Assembly (NCBI GenBank): GCA_902795275.1
Contig: CADBKQ010000032.1
Span: 1-64,000, forward strand
Origin: an uncultured Eubacteriales bacterium
Lineage (GTDB): Bacteria; Bacillota; Clostridia; Christensenellales; Aristaeellaceae
Reading direction: 5' to 3'
DNA: 64,000 nt
The first letter of the stretch is position 1, and each line of letters opens with the position of its first letter. The notes beneath the pieces were generated by a model. That model did no database searches and was not told the DNA's origin. It worked only from the letters and a program-made list of their open reading frames with translations. Both the position numbers and the translations under genes were made by a program. This document shows positions 52,452 through 60,184 of this stretch, in pieces.

Positions 52452-53412
52452 ACGCTTTGAGAGCTACGAGCCTTATACCCTGCGTGTGGAAGACTTTGAC
52501 GGGCTTCGACGCGAGAAATACACCTTCGCTTCCGATCAGGGGCAGATGCTGACGGGCTATCTGTACAGCGCGGGCGACGGACAGAAGGGCATTCTTGTAA
52601 TCGCCCACGGCTTCGGCGCGGGGCACAACTCCTATATGGACTGCGCGAATTACTTTGCCCAGCGCGGATATCTGGTGTTTGCCTACGACGCCACCGGAAA
52701 CGACGAGAGCGAAGGAAGCGGCGTGGGCGGCATTCCCCAGGGCGTGATCGACCTGGACCGGGCCATTTCCTTCGTGGAGGACAGCGGGAACTTTCCCAGC
52801 CTGCCCATCGTGCTGTTCGGCCACAGCTGGGGCGGCTACAGCGCGTGCAGCGTTTTGACCTATCACCCCGAAGTCAAAGCAGTCATCGAGTGCTCCGGGT
52901 GCAACCGTTCCTCCGACCTGTTTGAAGCGGGCGGAAAAGAACAGGCGGGCGACGTGATCTATACGATGATGCCCTTCGTTCGGCTGCATGAACGGATCAA
53001 ATTCGGCAAATACGCCTCCAACACCGCCATGGACGGTTTCGCCGCAAGCCAGGCGGCGGTCATGATCGTGCACAGCGCGGACGACGGCGTAGTGCCGATC
53101 ACATACGGCTATGATGTGTACTATAAGAAGTATCAGGATGATTCCCGGTTTACCTTTATCCGCCTGGAGGACAGAGGCCACAACTATGTTTATGACGACA
53201 CTGCATATATCGACGAACTGAACGCCGCATTTGCCGACTGGCTCAAGACGCTTGATTATGATTATCAAGCCGCTGAAAACCGGGATCGCTTCGCGGCGGA
53301 CAAGGCGGCCTACCTCCATGCGCATCTGGACAGAGAAAAGTGGAGCAATATGCTGGATGAAGAATTGTTTGACCGGTTTTTGCGCTTTTACAATGAACAC
53401 ATAACACCATGA
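52333..53412 (+). CDS. Membrane-anchored alpha/beta hydrolase
   Basis: The 359-residue protein has a basic start (MKKKKSWKK) and one membrane helix (about 10-28), then an esterase/lipase or S9-like fold: ILVIAHGFGAGHNSYMD, FAYDATGNDESEG, the nucleophile motif VLFGHSWGGYSAC, an acid in VHSADDGVVP and the histidine in LEDRGHNYVYDD. It would act outside the membrane on small esters or amides. The ATG at 52333 follows GGGGGTAATTGTAC. It lies within the 3' part of the XRE frame. Confidence 0.88.
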   Translation: MKKKKSWKKIILAVLLCVFALLIGGWWYFSVSIYNENFNKRFESYEPYTLRVEDFDGLRREKYTFASDQGQMLTGYLYSAGDGQKGILVIAHGFGAGHNSYMDCANYFAQRGYLVFAYDATGNDESEGSGVGGIPQGVIDLDRAISFVEDSGNFPSLPIVLFGHSWGGYSACSVLTYHPEVKAVIECSGCNRSSDLFEAGGKEQAGDVIYTMMPFVRLHERIKFGKYASNTAMDGFAASQAAVMIVHSADDGVVPITYGYDVYYKKYQDDSRFTFIRLEDRGHNYVYDDTAYIDELNAAFADWLKTLDYDYQAAENRDRFAADKAAYLHAHLDREKWSNMLDEELFDRFLRFYNEHITP

Positions 53413-53458
53413 CATTGTATAAACACTTCATCGTGAAAAAAGAAAGGAGAAGTCAGCC

Positions 53459-54412
53459 ATGAACGAAAGGAAAACCATTATCAGGAAACCCGGTGAAATC
53501 ATTGATTTTGAGACCGTCTTTGAACTGAACCCCGCCATCGAGGAAGCGGAACCAGCCAGAAAGGGCCGCATGGTCCGCGTGGATTACACCACCGACGTCT
53601 ATGAATACGGCGTCACGTATCCCAAGTATTGCAACGTCTACCTTCCCTATTGCTACGACGAAAACGATAAAGACCGGAAATACAACGTGCTCTATTATCA
53701 GCACGGCAATACCTGCGACCCCGAGCTGTTCAATACGCCCGAAACGATCAAGCGCTTTGACAACCTGTTCGACAGCGGCGAGATCGATCCCTGCATCATC
53801 GTCTGCATCACCTATTACTTTGACCCGGCCCGGGACGCGGAGGTCCGGAAAAAGACCGGCTTTGCTCCGGCCGGTGATAACGGCATGTCCGGCAATCCAC
53901 CGAACTTCTACCGCGAGGTGGTCGAAAGCATCATTCCCGCTGTGGAAACCCGGTTCAACACCTACCTAACGGACGCCAGCAAAGAGGGCATCAAAGCCAC
54001 CCGCGATCACCGCGCCTTCTCCGGCTATTCCCGCGGCGCGGACAGCACCTGGAATATGATCCACAACGCCTTTGAATTCTTCCGCTGGTTTGCGCCCATG
54101 AGCTGCATGACCACGACGGGACGGGGCCTGCATTACGAACTGTCGGATGAAGAAGTGATTGACTACGTGAGCTATCAGATCAGCCGGAAGCCCGAGCTGC
54201 CGTTCTTCATCTACGCCACCAACGGAGACCCCGAAAGGGACGTCAAACGGATGAACGACCAGATGAAGGTTCTCGTCAAAGCGCCCGGCTTCTCCTACGG
54301 CCCCGATCCTAAAAAGAACAATATTTTCTTCGGCATTTCCGAATTTTATCACTCCGACCTGCTGGTGCCCTACTATTACTGGAACACGCTCAAGGTGCTG
54401 TTCAAGCTATAA
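53459..54412 (+). CDS. Esterase (feruloyl esterase/EsD-like)
   Basis: The 317-residue cytoplasmic protein has NVYLPYCYDENDK, VLYYQHGNTCD (oxyanion loop), the nucleophile motif FSGYSRGADSTW, an acid near ATNGDPERD and a C-terminal histidine in FYHSDLLVPYY. This pattern is that of XynZ/feruloyl-esterase-like and tributyrin esterases that work on plant-wall esters. GAAAGGAGAAGTCAGCC precedes the ATG. It follows the hydrolase gene by 46 bases, probably in one transcript. Confidence 0.82.
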   Translation: MNERKTIIRKPGEIIDFETVFELNPAIEEAEPARKGRMVRVDYTTDVYEYGVTYPKYCNVYLPYCYDENDKDRKYNVLYYQHGNTCDPELFNTPETIKRFDNLFDSGEIDPCIIVCITYYFDPARDAEVRKKTGFAPAGDNGMSGNPPNFYREVVESIIPAVETRFNTYLTDASKEGIKATRDHRAFSGYSRGADSTWNMIHNAFEFFRWFAPMSCMTTTGRGLHYELSDEEVIDYVSYQISRKPELPFFIYATNGDPERDVKRMNDQMKVLVKAPGFSYGPDPKKNNIFFGISEFYHSDLLVPYYYWNTLKVLFKL

Positions 54413-54455
54413 AACAATCCTGGTAATCCCAGAGAAAACGAAAACCTCTCTATGT

Positions 54456-54484
54456 TTGAAATGTCCATAGATTTGCTGTACAAT
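54456..54484 (+). promoter_or_regulatory. Promoter of the Rrf2 gene
   Basis: TTGAAA (54456-54461) and TACAAT (54479-54484) are 17 bases apart. An inverted repeat CTATG...CATAG overlaps the -35 box and could be the regulator's own operator. Confidence 0.7.
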
Positions 54485-54508
54485 AGGCCGGGAAGGAGGA
54501 ATGAACCC

Positions 54509-54955
54509 ATGAAGATTTCTACCCGGGGCCGTTATGCGCTCCGAATCATTTTGGATATTGCCATGCACCAGGATCATGGTTTTGTAGCAATGAAGGATAT
54601 TGCTCGTCGCCAGCAGATTTCAAAAAAATATGGGGATCAGATTGGGATGCAGTTAAGCCAAGCTGGCCTGCTTCTGGCTGCCCGCGGACGCCAGGGTGGG
54701 TATAAGCTGATCCCGAAGGCCCAGGATGTCACGGCGCTCCAGGTGCTGAAAATCCTGGAAGGTTCCCTCGCCCCGGTACAATGCCTGGAAACGGATCCGA
54801 ACCTTTGTGAGCGATGCGGCTTTTGCATGACGCTGTCCATGTGGGAGGGGCTCAATCGGGTCATGACCGATTATTTGAGCGGGATCACGCTGCAAAGCCT
54901 GATCGATCAGGCTCCGCCGCAGCCTGAATTGGAAGATATGCCGGTGCCGGATTGA
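54509..54955 (+). CDS. Rrf2-family regulator (CymR/IscR-like)
   Basis: The 148-residue protein has the Rrf2 winged helix (MKISTRGRYALRIILDIAMH, then MKDIARRQQISKKYGDQIG, GRQGGYKL). Three or four cysteines stand in the loop PVQCLETDPNLCERCGFC, as in Fe-S-binding members. CymR, the cysteine-metabolism regulator, and IscR belong to this family. The neighbours (tRNA-Cys, a transporter with a cysteine leader) favour a role in cysteine or Fe-S metabolism; this is inferred. GGAAGGAGGAATGAACCC precedes the chosen ATG. Confidence 0.88.
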   Translation: MKISTRGRYALRIILDIAMHQDHGFVAMKDIARRQQISKKYGDQIGMQLSQAGLLLAARGRQGGYKLIPKAQDVTALQVLKILEGSLAPVQCLETDPNLCERCGFCMTLSMWEGLNRVMTDYLSGITLQSLIDQAPPQPELEDMPVPD

Positions 54956-54973
54956 TCCGGCCGAAGAATGAAC

Positions 54974-55006
54974 AAATCGGATGCAGCGATGAACCGCATC
55001 CGATTT
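54974..55006. terminator. Bidirectional terminator
   Basis: AAATCGGATGC / GCATCCGATTT with an 11-nt loop, followed by ATTTATG on the plus strand and GTTCATT on the minus strand. It serves the Rrf2 gene and the converging tRNA-Cys. Confidence 0.8.
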
Positions 55007-55029
55007 ATTTATGTTTCGCCTGCGTTTAG

Positions 55030-55101
55030 AGGTGCTGCCCGGAATCGAACCGGGGAATAAAGGTTTTGCAGACCTTGGCCTTACCGCTTGGCTACAGCAC
55101 C
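55030..55101 (-). tRNA. tRNA-Cys (GCA)
   Basis: The minus strand folds as a standard tRNA: acceptor GGTGCTG / CAGCACC with U as discriminator base, a D arm with AGCGGTAAGGC, anticodon stem-loop with GCA in TCTGCAAAA, and the T arm CCCGGTTCGATTCCGGG. The 72-nt length and U73 are typical of tRNA-Cys. CCA is not encoded. It lies directly downstream of the transporter's binding-protein gene, on the same strand. Confidence 0.96.
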
Positions 55102-55108
55102 ATCCGAT

Positions 55109-55137
55109 GGGCTGCATCCATACTTGGGATGCAGCCC
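55109..55137 (-). terminator. Hairpin between binding protein gene and tRNA-Cys
   Basis: GGGCTGCATCC / GGATGCAGCCC is a perfect 11-bp stem without a T tract. It may partly end transcription of the upstream gene or act as a processing site for a joint transcript with the tRNA. Confidence 0.5.
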
Positions 55138-55148
55138 GGAAGCGTCTG

Positions 55149-55979
55149 TCAGATGACGCCGCCTTCCACCACCAGGCTGTCCGCATCAGCGTTTTCGCCG
55201 TAGGTTTCGCGCAGGGTGGCTTCATAGTCGGCATGGAAGAAGTTTTCTTCGCCCAGCTTCACGATTTCTTCATTGATCCAGGCAAGCAGCGTTTCGTTGC
55301 CCTGGGATACGGCGGGATTGATGGTGTCCAGGCTGCCCAGGGATTCGATGCCCACGGAGAAGCCGGGATTCTCAATGGCCCAGGCCAGCACTTCTGTGTT
55401 GTCGGTGGAAAGGGCGTCTCCGCGGCCATCCAGCAGCGCGATATACGCTTCGGTGTAGCTGTCGTACTTGGCCAGCTTCACTTCGGGATAATTCTGCTCG
55501 AAGAAGGTTTCGGCGGTGGTGCCCTTGGAAACGATCAGGTTTTTTCCGTTCAGCTGTTCCACATCGGTGATCAGCGCGCTGTCGGGGCTGACCACGCCTA
55601 AAGCGACCTTCATGTAGGGCAGAGCAAAGTCCACCTGAGTGGCGCGTTCTTCCGTATAGGTGAAGTTCGCCAGTACGATGTCTACCTTGAAGGACTGCAG
55701 GAATTCAATGCGGTTGGGCGCGTCCAGAGAAACGGGCACCAGTTCCACGCCCAAGTCTTCCGCCAGCCGCCGGGCCAGATACACGTCATAGCCCTGATAC
55801 TCGCCGTATTCGTCGATATAGCCGAAGGGTTTCTTGTCGGAAAACAGGCCGATCACCAGCTTGCCGCTTTCCTTGATTTCATCCAAGGTGCGATAGCCTT
55901 CCGCGGAGGCGGAAACGGTCAGAGAGAAAACGAGGGCCAGCGCGAGGGTCAGCGCGAAAATCTTGTTCAGCTTCTTCAT
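55149..55979 (-). CDS. Amino-acid ABC transporter substrate-binding protein
   Basis: The 276-residue protein has a signal peptide (MKKLNKIFALTLALALVF, cleavage after SASA) without a lipobox. The mature part is a family 3 binding protein: GKLVIGLFSDKKPFGYID, YQGYDVYLARRLAEDLGV, VDIVLANFTYTEERA, LIVSKGTTAETFF. The gene is separated from its ATPase and permeases by its own promoter, a Cys-rich leader peptide and a terminator. This suggests cystine or cysteine as substrate, which is inference. The protein has no cysteine in its mature part, which would suit a shortage response. AAGGAAGG precedes the ATG at 55979. Confidence 0.9.
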   Translation of the reverse strand: MKKLNKIFALTLALALVFSLTVSASAEGYRTLDEIKESGKLVIGLFSDKKPFGYIDEYGEYQGYDVYLARRLAEDLGVELVPVSLDAPNRIEFLQSFKVDIVLANFTYTEERATQVDFALPYMKVALGVVSPDSALITDVEQLNGKNLIVSKGTTAETFFEQNYPEVKLAKYDSYTEAYIALLDGRGDALSTDNTEVLAWAIENPGFSVGIESLGSLDTINPAVSQGNETLLAWINEEIVKLGEENFFHADYEATLRETYGENADADSLVVEGGVI

Positions 55980-56110
55980 GGAGAGATACCTTCCTTTCAT
56001 TTTTCACAAATCATTGTTTCGGGATTTTGTTTCCTGTATTCTTAAATTGGGAAACATCGGTCCGTGGCACGGCTTATGTGAAACATCTTCGTCTTCCTTT
56101 CCGCGTATAG

Positions 56111-56143
56111 AAAAAGGACCGGAAGCATTTTGTCCGGCCCTTG
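56111..56143 (-). terminator. Attenuator terminator upstream of the binding-protein gene
   Basis: On the minus strand AAGGGCCGGA pairs with TCCGGTCCTT (one G-T pair), followed by TTTTTC. It lies about 30 bases after the leader-peptide stop and 132 bases before the gene it guards. The leader coding sequence contains GTCCG, complementary to CGGAC in the upstream arm, as a possible alternative pairing. I could not run a folding calculation. Confidence 0.8.
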
Positions 56144-56171
56144 GGAAAGCATCAACCGCTCCGATACGGAT

Positions 56172-56249
56172 TCACCGCAAACAGAGCTCCCAGCGAGACG
56201 GACGCAAAGAGCCGCACATACAACAACACATCGTCGTCTGCCGCTTCAT
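56172..56249 (-). CDS. Cysteine leader peptide (25 aa)
   Basis: After AAAGGAGACGGAACAC an ATG starts a 25-codon frame with MCCCMC at residues 7-12 (codons TGT TGT TGT ATG TGC), one more cysteine near the end, and a TGA stop. A promoter of near-consensus form lies about 70 bases upstream and a terminator just downstream. This is the layout of amino-acid-specific attenuators: with little charged tRNA-Cys the ribosome stalls on the Cys codons and the terminator does not form. No homologue is known to me for this exact peptide. Confidence 0.8.
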   Translation of the reverse strand: MKRQTTMCCCMCGSLRPSRWELCLR

Positions 56250-56317
56250 GTGTTCCGTCTCCTTTCTCAGTCAGATGATTTCTGACGAATTACCCACTAA
56301 CTTGATGGGTTATATGG

Positions 56318-56346
56318 ATTATATGACAAACCGCTTTGATTGTCAA
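56318..56346 (-). promoter_or_regulatory. Consensus promoter of the leader and binding-protein gene
   Basis: TTGACA (56341-56346) and TATAAT (56318-56323) are 17 bases apart on the minus strand. The -35 box overlaps the last codons of the ATPase gene. Just after the start point an inverted repeat ACCCAT / AGTGGGT (56292-56310) could be an operator, for instance for the Rrf2 protein. Confidence 0.88.
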
Positions 56347-57131
56347 TCCCCAAAAATGTTTTTTGGCTGTTCTTCGGTTTTGTCGCGTTTGGAAGCATAG
56401 GTAAAACTTTGCAGGAAGCGCTGCGCCCGCTCGGTTGCGGGGGAATGGAAGAACTGTTCCGGCGTTCCTTCTTCCAGCACGACGCCTTCTTCCAGGAACA
56501 GCACCCGATCCGCCACGGCCTCGGCAAAGCGCATTTCGTGGGTCACGATGGCCATGGTCATGCCGCCCCGGGCCAGGTCGATCACGACGTTCAGCACTTC
56601 ACTGACCATTTCCGGGTCAAGTGCCGCTGTGATTTCGTCCAGCAGCAGGATCTCCGGATGCATCAGCATGGCCCGGACCAGCGCCACCCGCTGCTTCTGC
56701 CCACCGGACAGAGTGCGGGGATATACATGCGCTTTTTCCTTGAGCCCTACCCGCTCCAGCATCTGCAGCGCTTCCTGTTCCACTTCCTGCTTTGGTTTTC
56801 CCAAGGCTTTGGTGGGGCCCAGCAGCAGATTGTCCATCACCTTCATATGGGGGAACAGATCGTAGCTTTGAAATACCATGCCGATCTTCTGGCGCACCAC
56901 ATGCAAATCCTTCACGCGGCCTGATATTTTCTCATCCCGCAGCCAGATTTCGCCCTTGTCGATGGCTTCCAGTCCGTTGATGCAGCGCAGCAGCGTGCTT
57001 TTTCCGCACCCGCTGGGGCCCACGATCACCACCACTTCGCCTTCCCGGATCTCCAATGAAACGCCCCGCAGCACGCCGGTACCGTCAAAGGACTTGTGAA
57101 TATCCTTGACCCGAAGGATCGTATCCGCCAT
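56343..57131 (-). CDS. Amino-acid ABC transporter ATP-binding protein
   Basis: The 262-residue protein shows Walker A GPSGCGKST, the Q loop MVFQSYDLFPHM, the signature LSGGQKQRVALVRAM, Walker B ILLLDEITAALDP and the switch histidine IVTHEMRFA. It is of the polar amino-acid type (GlnQ/TcyC-like). I set the start at the ATG at 57131 after GAAAGGAGAAGTGACAAAC; the open frame upstream is antisense-like and overlaps the permease. It follows the permease gene by 17 bases. Confidence 0.95.
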   Translation of the reverse strand: MADTILRVKDIHKSFDGTGVLRGVSLEIREGEVVVIVGPSGCGKSTLLRCINGLEAIDKGEIWLRDEKISGRVKDLHVVRQKIGMVFQSYDLFPHMKVMDNLLLGPTKALGKPKQEVEQEALQMLERVGLKEKAHVYPRTLSGGQKQRVALVRAMLMHPEILLLDEITAALDPEMVSEVLNVVIDLARGGMTMAIVTHEMRFAEAVADRVLFLEEGVVLEEGTPEQFFHSPATERAQRFLQSFTYASKRDKTEEQPKNIFGD

Positions 57132-57148
57132 GTTTGTCACTTCTCCTT

Positions 57149-57820
57149 TCACGCCCAGCGTTTTTCCAGCCGCTTTGCCAAGAGAGAAAACGGCCAGCAT
57201 ACCAGGAAGTAAAGCAGGAAAATCACAAAATACACCCAGAACGCGGCGTCGGGCTGCCGGTAAAACTGGCCGATGATCTGCTGGCCCACCTTCAATACCT
57301 CCGTCACGTTGATCATCTTCACCAGCGTCGTGGTTTTGATGATGCGGGTGGACAGGTTGATGGCCTGGGGCAGCAGGCGGCGCAGGGTTTGAGGGATCAG
57401 GACGTACAGATAGACCTGGCCTTTTGTCAGGCCCAGCGCCGCCGCCGACTCCGTTTGATGCAGAGGAATGGAGGTGAGGGCCCCGCGAATCAGATCGCCC
57501 ATCTCCGCCGTTCCCCAGAAGGTGAACACGATCACGGCGCTGGTTTCCCCGTCCAGATCCCAGCCGAATAAACGGGCAAAGCCGAAATAAACGATATAAA
57601 GCAGCACCAGCTGGGGCATGAACCGCACGATCTCCAGCCATACCCGGCAGAAGGCTTTCGCCATCCGCTTTCGGGACAGCATCAGCAGCCCGAACAGCAG
57701 CCCGAACAGGCAGGAAAGCCCGATGGTGATGAGGGCTAAACGCAGCGTGACCCACAGCCCGCCCAGGAGGCGCTGGAAGTTGATGCCTTTAAACAGAATG
57801 CTGATCCCCAAATCCTGCAT
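57149..57820 (-). CDS. Amino-acid ABC transporter permease
   Basis: The 223-residue protein has about five membrane helices and the HisM/GlnP-like pattern (LLGGLWVTLRLALITIGL at the start, EIVRFMPQLVLLYIVYF, and the EAA loop SAAALGLTKGQVYLYVLIPQ). The ATG at 57820 follows GGAAAGGAGGCTCCGCT. Its start overlaps the end of the preceding permease gene by 32 bases. Confidence 0.93.
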   Translation of the reverse strand: MQDLGISILFKGINFQRLLGGLWVTLRLALITIGLSCLFGLLFGLLMLSRKRMAKAFCRVWLEIVRFMPQLVLLYIVYFGFARLFGWDLDGETSAVIVFTFWGTAEMGDLIRGALTSIPLHQTESAAALGLTKGQVYLYVLIPQTLRRLLPQAINLSTRIIKTTTLVKMINVTEVLKVGQQIIGQFYRQPDAAFWVYFVIFLLYFLVCWPFSLLAKRLEKRWA

Positions 57821-58460
57821 AGCGGAGCCTCCTTTCCACCATCGTTGCGATCACAGATACAGGCAGCAGAATGATCAGATAGGCCATAACCAGCATGAAC
57901 AGCACCTCCACCGTGCGCCCGCCGCTGGTGCGCAGGGTGTCGGCCACGTTCATCAAGTCCATCATGGCCAGCACGGAAAACACGCTGGTTTCCTTAATGA
58001 GGAAAATCACATTGGCAAACAGGGCAGGCACTGCCGTTGCCAGGGCCTGGGGAAAGATCACGTAGCGGATATTCTGCCTCCGGGTCAGGCCGATGCATGC
58101 CCCGGCTTCTACTTGCGCTTTGTCCACCGCCTCCAGGCCGCTGCGGAACGCCTCCGCCATATACGCGCCGCCCAGGAAAGTCAGCCCGATCACGGCGCAG
58201 GCTTCCGCGCTGAAACGGATGCCCACCCGTGGCAGACCGGCATACAGAAAAAAGAGCTGCACCAACAGCGGCGTGTTCCGGGCCAATTCAATGTACCCCG
58301 CCGCGATCTGCCGAAGAACGGGCACACGAAAATAACGCGCCAGGCAGCAAAGCATCCCCAGCGCCAAGGAGCACAGCACCCCATACAGCCCGAACCGCAG
58401 CGTCACCCACGCGCCGCCTACATAATCCGAAACATGGGAAGAAATAAATAACCAGTCCAC
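57789..58460 (-). CDS. Amino-acid ABC transporter permease
   Basis: A second permease of 223 residues with the same fold: VGGAWVTLRFGLYGVLC, YIELARNTPLLVQLFFLY, and the EAA loop EAGACIGLTRRQNIRYVIFPQ. I chose the GTG at 58460, which has GGAGGATCAA before it, instead of a TTG thirteen codons upstream without a ribosome binding site. It is the first gene of the permease-permease-ATPase set. A -10 box (TATAAT, 58529-58534) lies upstream with a weak -35 box. Confidence 0.92.
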   Translation of the reverse strand: MDWLFISSHVSDYVGGAWVTLRFGLYGVLCSLALGMLCCLARYFRVPVLRQIAAGYIELARNTPLLVQLFFLYAGLPRVGIRFSAEACAVIGLTFLGGAYMAEAFRSGLEAVDKAQVEAGACIGLTRRQNIRYVIFPQALATAVPALFANVIFLIKETSVFSVLAMMDLMNVADTLRTSGGRTVEVLFMLVMAYLIILLPVSVIATMVERRLRYAGFGDQHSV

Positions 58461-58573
58461 TTGATCCTCCGGATAACCAGGCCGGGCAGCGGTGATCAAC
58501 CGGCTGCGCAGCCTGCGACTGTATATCCATTATATACAAAGGGGAAGAAAAGGAAAGACCATCCCTGCTCTTT

Positions 58574-59182
58574 TTATGTATTTGCCTCTTGTTCTTCTTC
58601 CATTTCCCGGTTGATTTCGTCTTCGCTTGCCGCCATTGCCCGGAGCGTCATTTCCAGGAGCTGATCCAGATCCCAGCCAAGCTGCTGTGCGCCGCGCTCA
58701 ATCACTTCCCTGGAGCAGCCTGCCGCAAACCCTTTGCTTTTGTATTTCTTTTTCAGTGATTTCAATTCCATATCCTTCGTGCTTTTTGAAGGCCGCATCA
58801 GCGCTGCCGCCCAGATCAGGCCCGTCAGTTCGTCTGCCGCAAAAAGAACCTTTTCCATCTCATGAACAGGCTCTGTATCAATCGTTATGCCGCATCCGAC
58901 AGTAATTCCATACCCGTGGGAACAAACAGAATGAATGATGTCATCGCTCACGCCGCCTTCTTTCAACAGTTCCGGCGCTTTCAGGCAGTGTTCGTCCGGA
59001 TACAGTTCAAAATCAATGTCATGAAGCAGCCCGACGATTCCCCAGTGATCTTCCTCCTGGGAGTACCCAAGCTCCCTGGCATACCATTTCATAACAGCCT
59101 CCACCGTCAAGGCATGCTGAATGTGAAATGGATCCTTGTTGTATTTCTTCAATAAAGCAAACGCGTCGTCTCTTGTAAGCAT
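58574..59182 (-). CDS. HD-domain hydrolase
   Basis: The 202-residue protein has the HD pattern of metal-dependent phosphohydrolases: H in FHIQHALTVEAVM, the HD pair in VGLLHDIDFELYPDEH, H in SVCSHGYGIT and D in LFAADELTGLI. The C-terminal part is charged and helical. Many relatives in Clostridia are uncharacterised. The ATG at 59182 follows AGGAGGAAACACAGCG. It lies upstream of the transporter genes on the same strand with a gap of 113 bases. Confidence 0.85.
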   Translation of the reverse strand: MLTRDDAFALLKKYNKDPFHIQHALTVEAVMKWYARELGYSQEEDHWGIVGLLHDIDFELYPDEHCLKAPELLKEGGVSDDIIHSVCSHGYGITVGCGITIDTEPVHEMEKVLFAADELTGLIWAAALMRPSKSTKDMELKSLKKKYKSKGFAAGCSREVIERGAQQLGWDLDQLLEMTLRAMAASEDEINREMEEEQEANT

Positions 59183-59288
59183 CGCTGTGTTTCCTCCTGT
59201 TTGAGTATGGATATAAAGTAATTGTACCGCACGATCAACCGGCAAGTCAACCTTTTTCCTACTTTTTTAGTAGGTGATTCTTTTCCGA

Positions 59289-59531
59289 TCATCCGCGCAC
59301 AAAGGGAGCGCTGTATTCTTCGTTGATTTCCCGAAGTTCCTTCAAGCCGTCGATATACGGCTGGTAGATGCTCTCTGTTCTTCCGCCGCCCCGGTTATCG
59401 CAGCCGGAGCAAAATTCGCAGTCAATCCCACAGCTGCCCCAAAGCGATTGCTGAACGATCTGAATCCTCTCTTCTCTGGTAGTATCTTTGATCAGAATAG
59501 ATTTCACAAGAATCACCGCGCTTTCTTTCAT
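59289..59531 (-). CDS. Cysteine-rich small protein (80 aa)
   Basis: The core is SLWGSCGIDCEFCSGCDNRG, with four cysteines in eleven residues, followed by YQPYIDGLKELREINEEY. I know similar small proteins from Clostridia but no function; the spacing fits a metal or Fe-S site. I set the start at the ATG at 59531 (AGGA just before it). The frame is open further upstream. It is the most upstream gene on this strand before the transporter set, and its cysteines fit the theme of the locus, but no link is proven. Confidence 0.6.
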   Translation of the reverse strand: MKESAVILVKSILIKDTTREERIQIVQQSLWGSCGIDCEFCSGCDNRGGGRTESIYQPYIDGLKELREINEEYSAPFVRG

Positions 59532-59732
59532 ATTCCTGCTGGGAACAGCGGCCCATCTGTCGATTGATTCTATGAGATTTATTGATTTTGTCAAGTGCTT
59601 CCGCTCCCTCCCCACCGGTTCTGCCAGCGACAGCAACCCTTAAGATCAGCAGTTTTTCCTTTTGTATACCTGGCAATAATGTCCTAAGGGATGATGCAGG
59701 TCCTGCATTGTCCTGTATTGCCTATCTACCCA

Positions 59733-59761
59733 TTGACTATATTGGTATTAGAACATATAAT
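59733..59761 (+). promoter_or_regulatory. Promoter of the shortened GlsB gene
   Basis: TTGACT (59733-59738) and TATAAT (59756-59761) are 17 bases apart, 45 bases before the ATG at 59807. A palindrome GCAGGTCCTGC lies upstream near 59697. The rest of 59532-59732 shows nothing recognisable. Confidence 0.7.
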
Positions 59762-59806
59762 GAGTTCGTGCATTTCCAAACGCTATGAAGAAACGGAGAA
59801 TGAACC

Positions 59807-60007
59807 ATGTTGAACCAGTTTTCCAGAACACAGCTTCTATTCGGCCCGGAAGCGATGAATGCGCTGCTTGGCATTGTGGGCGGTCTCGTCGGCGGATTCC
59901 TGGGGAACCTGATCGGAATCGGCGGCGGGGGCTGGATCTCCAGCATCCTTCTCGCTATCGGGGGTTCCTGCCTGGTCGTGTGGCTCGCCAGAAAGATCGT
60001 GAAATAA
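59807..60007 (+). CDS. Shortened GlsB/YeaQ-family protein
   Basis: From residue 18 on (NALLGIVGGLVGGFLGNLIG...) the 66-residue product equals the second and third helices of the protein at 51082-51327. The first helix is replaced by MLNQFSRTQLLFGPEA, which is not hydrophobic. A good promoter and GGAG before the ATG suggest it is expressed. It may be a partial duplication without function. Confidence 0.55.
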   Translation: MLNQFSRTQLLFGPEAMNALLGIVGGLVGGFLGNLIGIGGGGWISSILLAIGGSCLVVWLARKIVK

Positions 60008-60184
60008 GTTCTATAAAATTGCGTACTCAGTTTTCTAAATTCCAAAGGAACTGCTCCCATGAGGGGGGCAGTTCCTTTTCATGGAAGCAGCTTTGCTTAG
60101 CGATGGGATGAATGGCAGCTTGTCCCCAACACCAGGAAATGATAGAATGGATGCAGAGCTTGAGACTGTCGGAGGCATCGCTAC
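59858..60184 (+). repeat. Duplicated segment, copy B
   Basis: Counterpart of 51178-51505. It contains the end of the GlsB gene, a terminator and the promoter cassette (60133-60184: CAGGAAATGATAGAATGG ... GAGACTGTCGGAGGC). After 60184 the sequence turns into the end of a 5'-nucleotidase remnant on the other strand. Confidence 0.8.
60044..60079 (+). terminator. Terminator after the shortened GlsB gene
   Basis: AAAGGAACTGC / GCAGTTCCTTTT with a 13-nt loop and a T run. Confidence 0.8.

Noticed and set aside
57132..57755. N-terminal extension of the ABC ATPase
   Set aside because: That stretch overlaps the permease gene in another frame and is Arg/Gly/Pro-rich; the ATG at 57131 has a ribosome binding site and begins the family homology.
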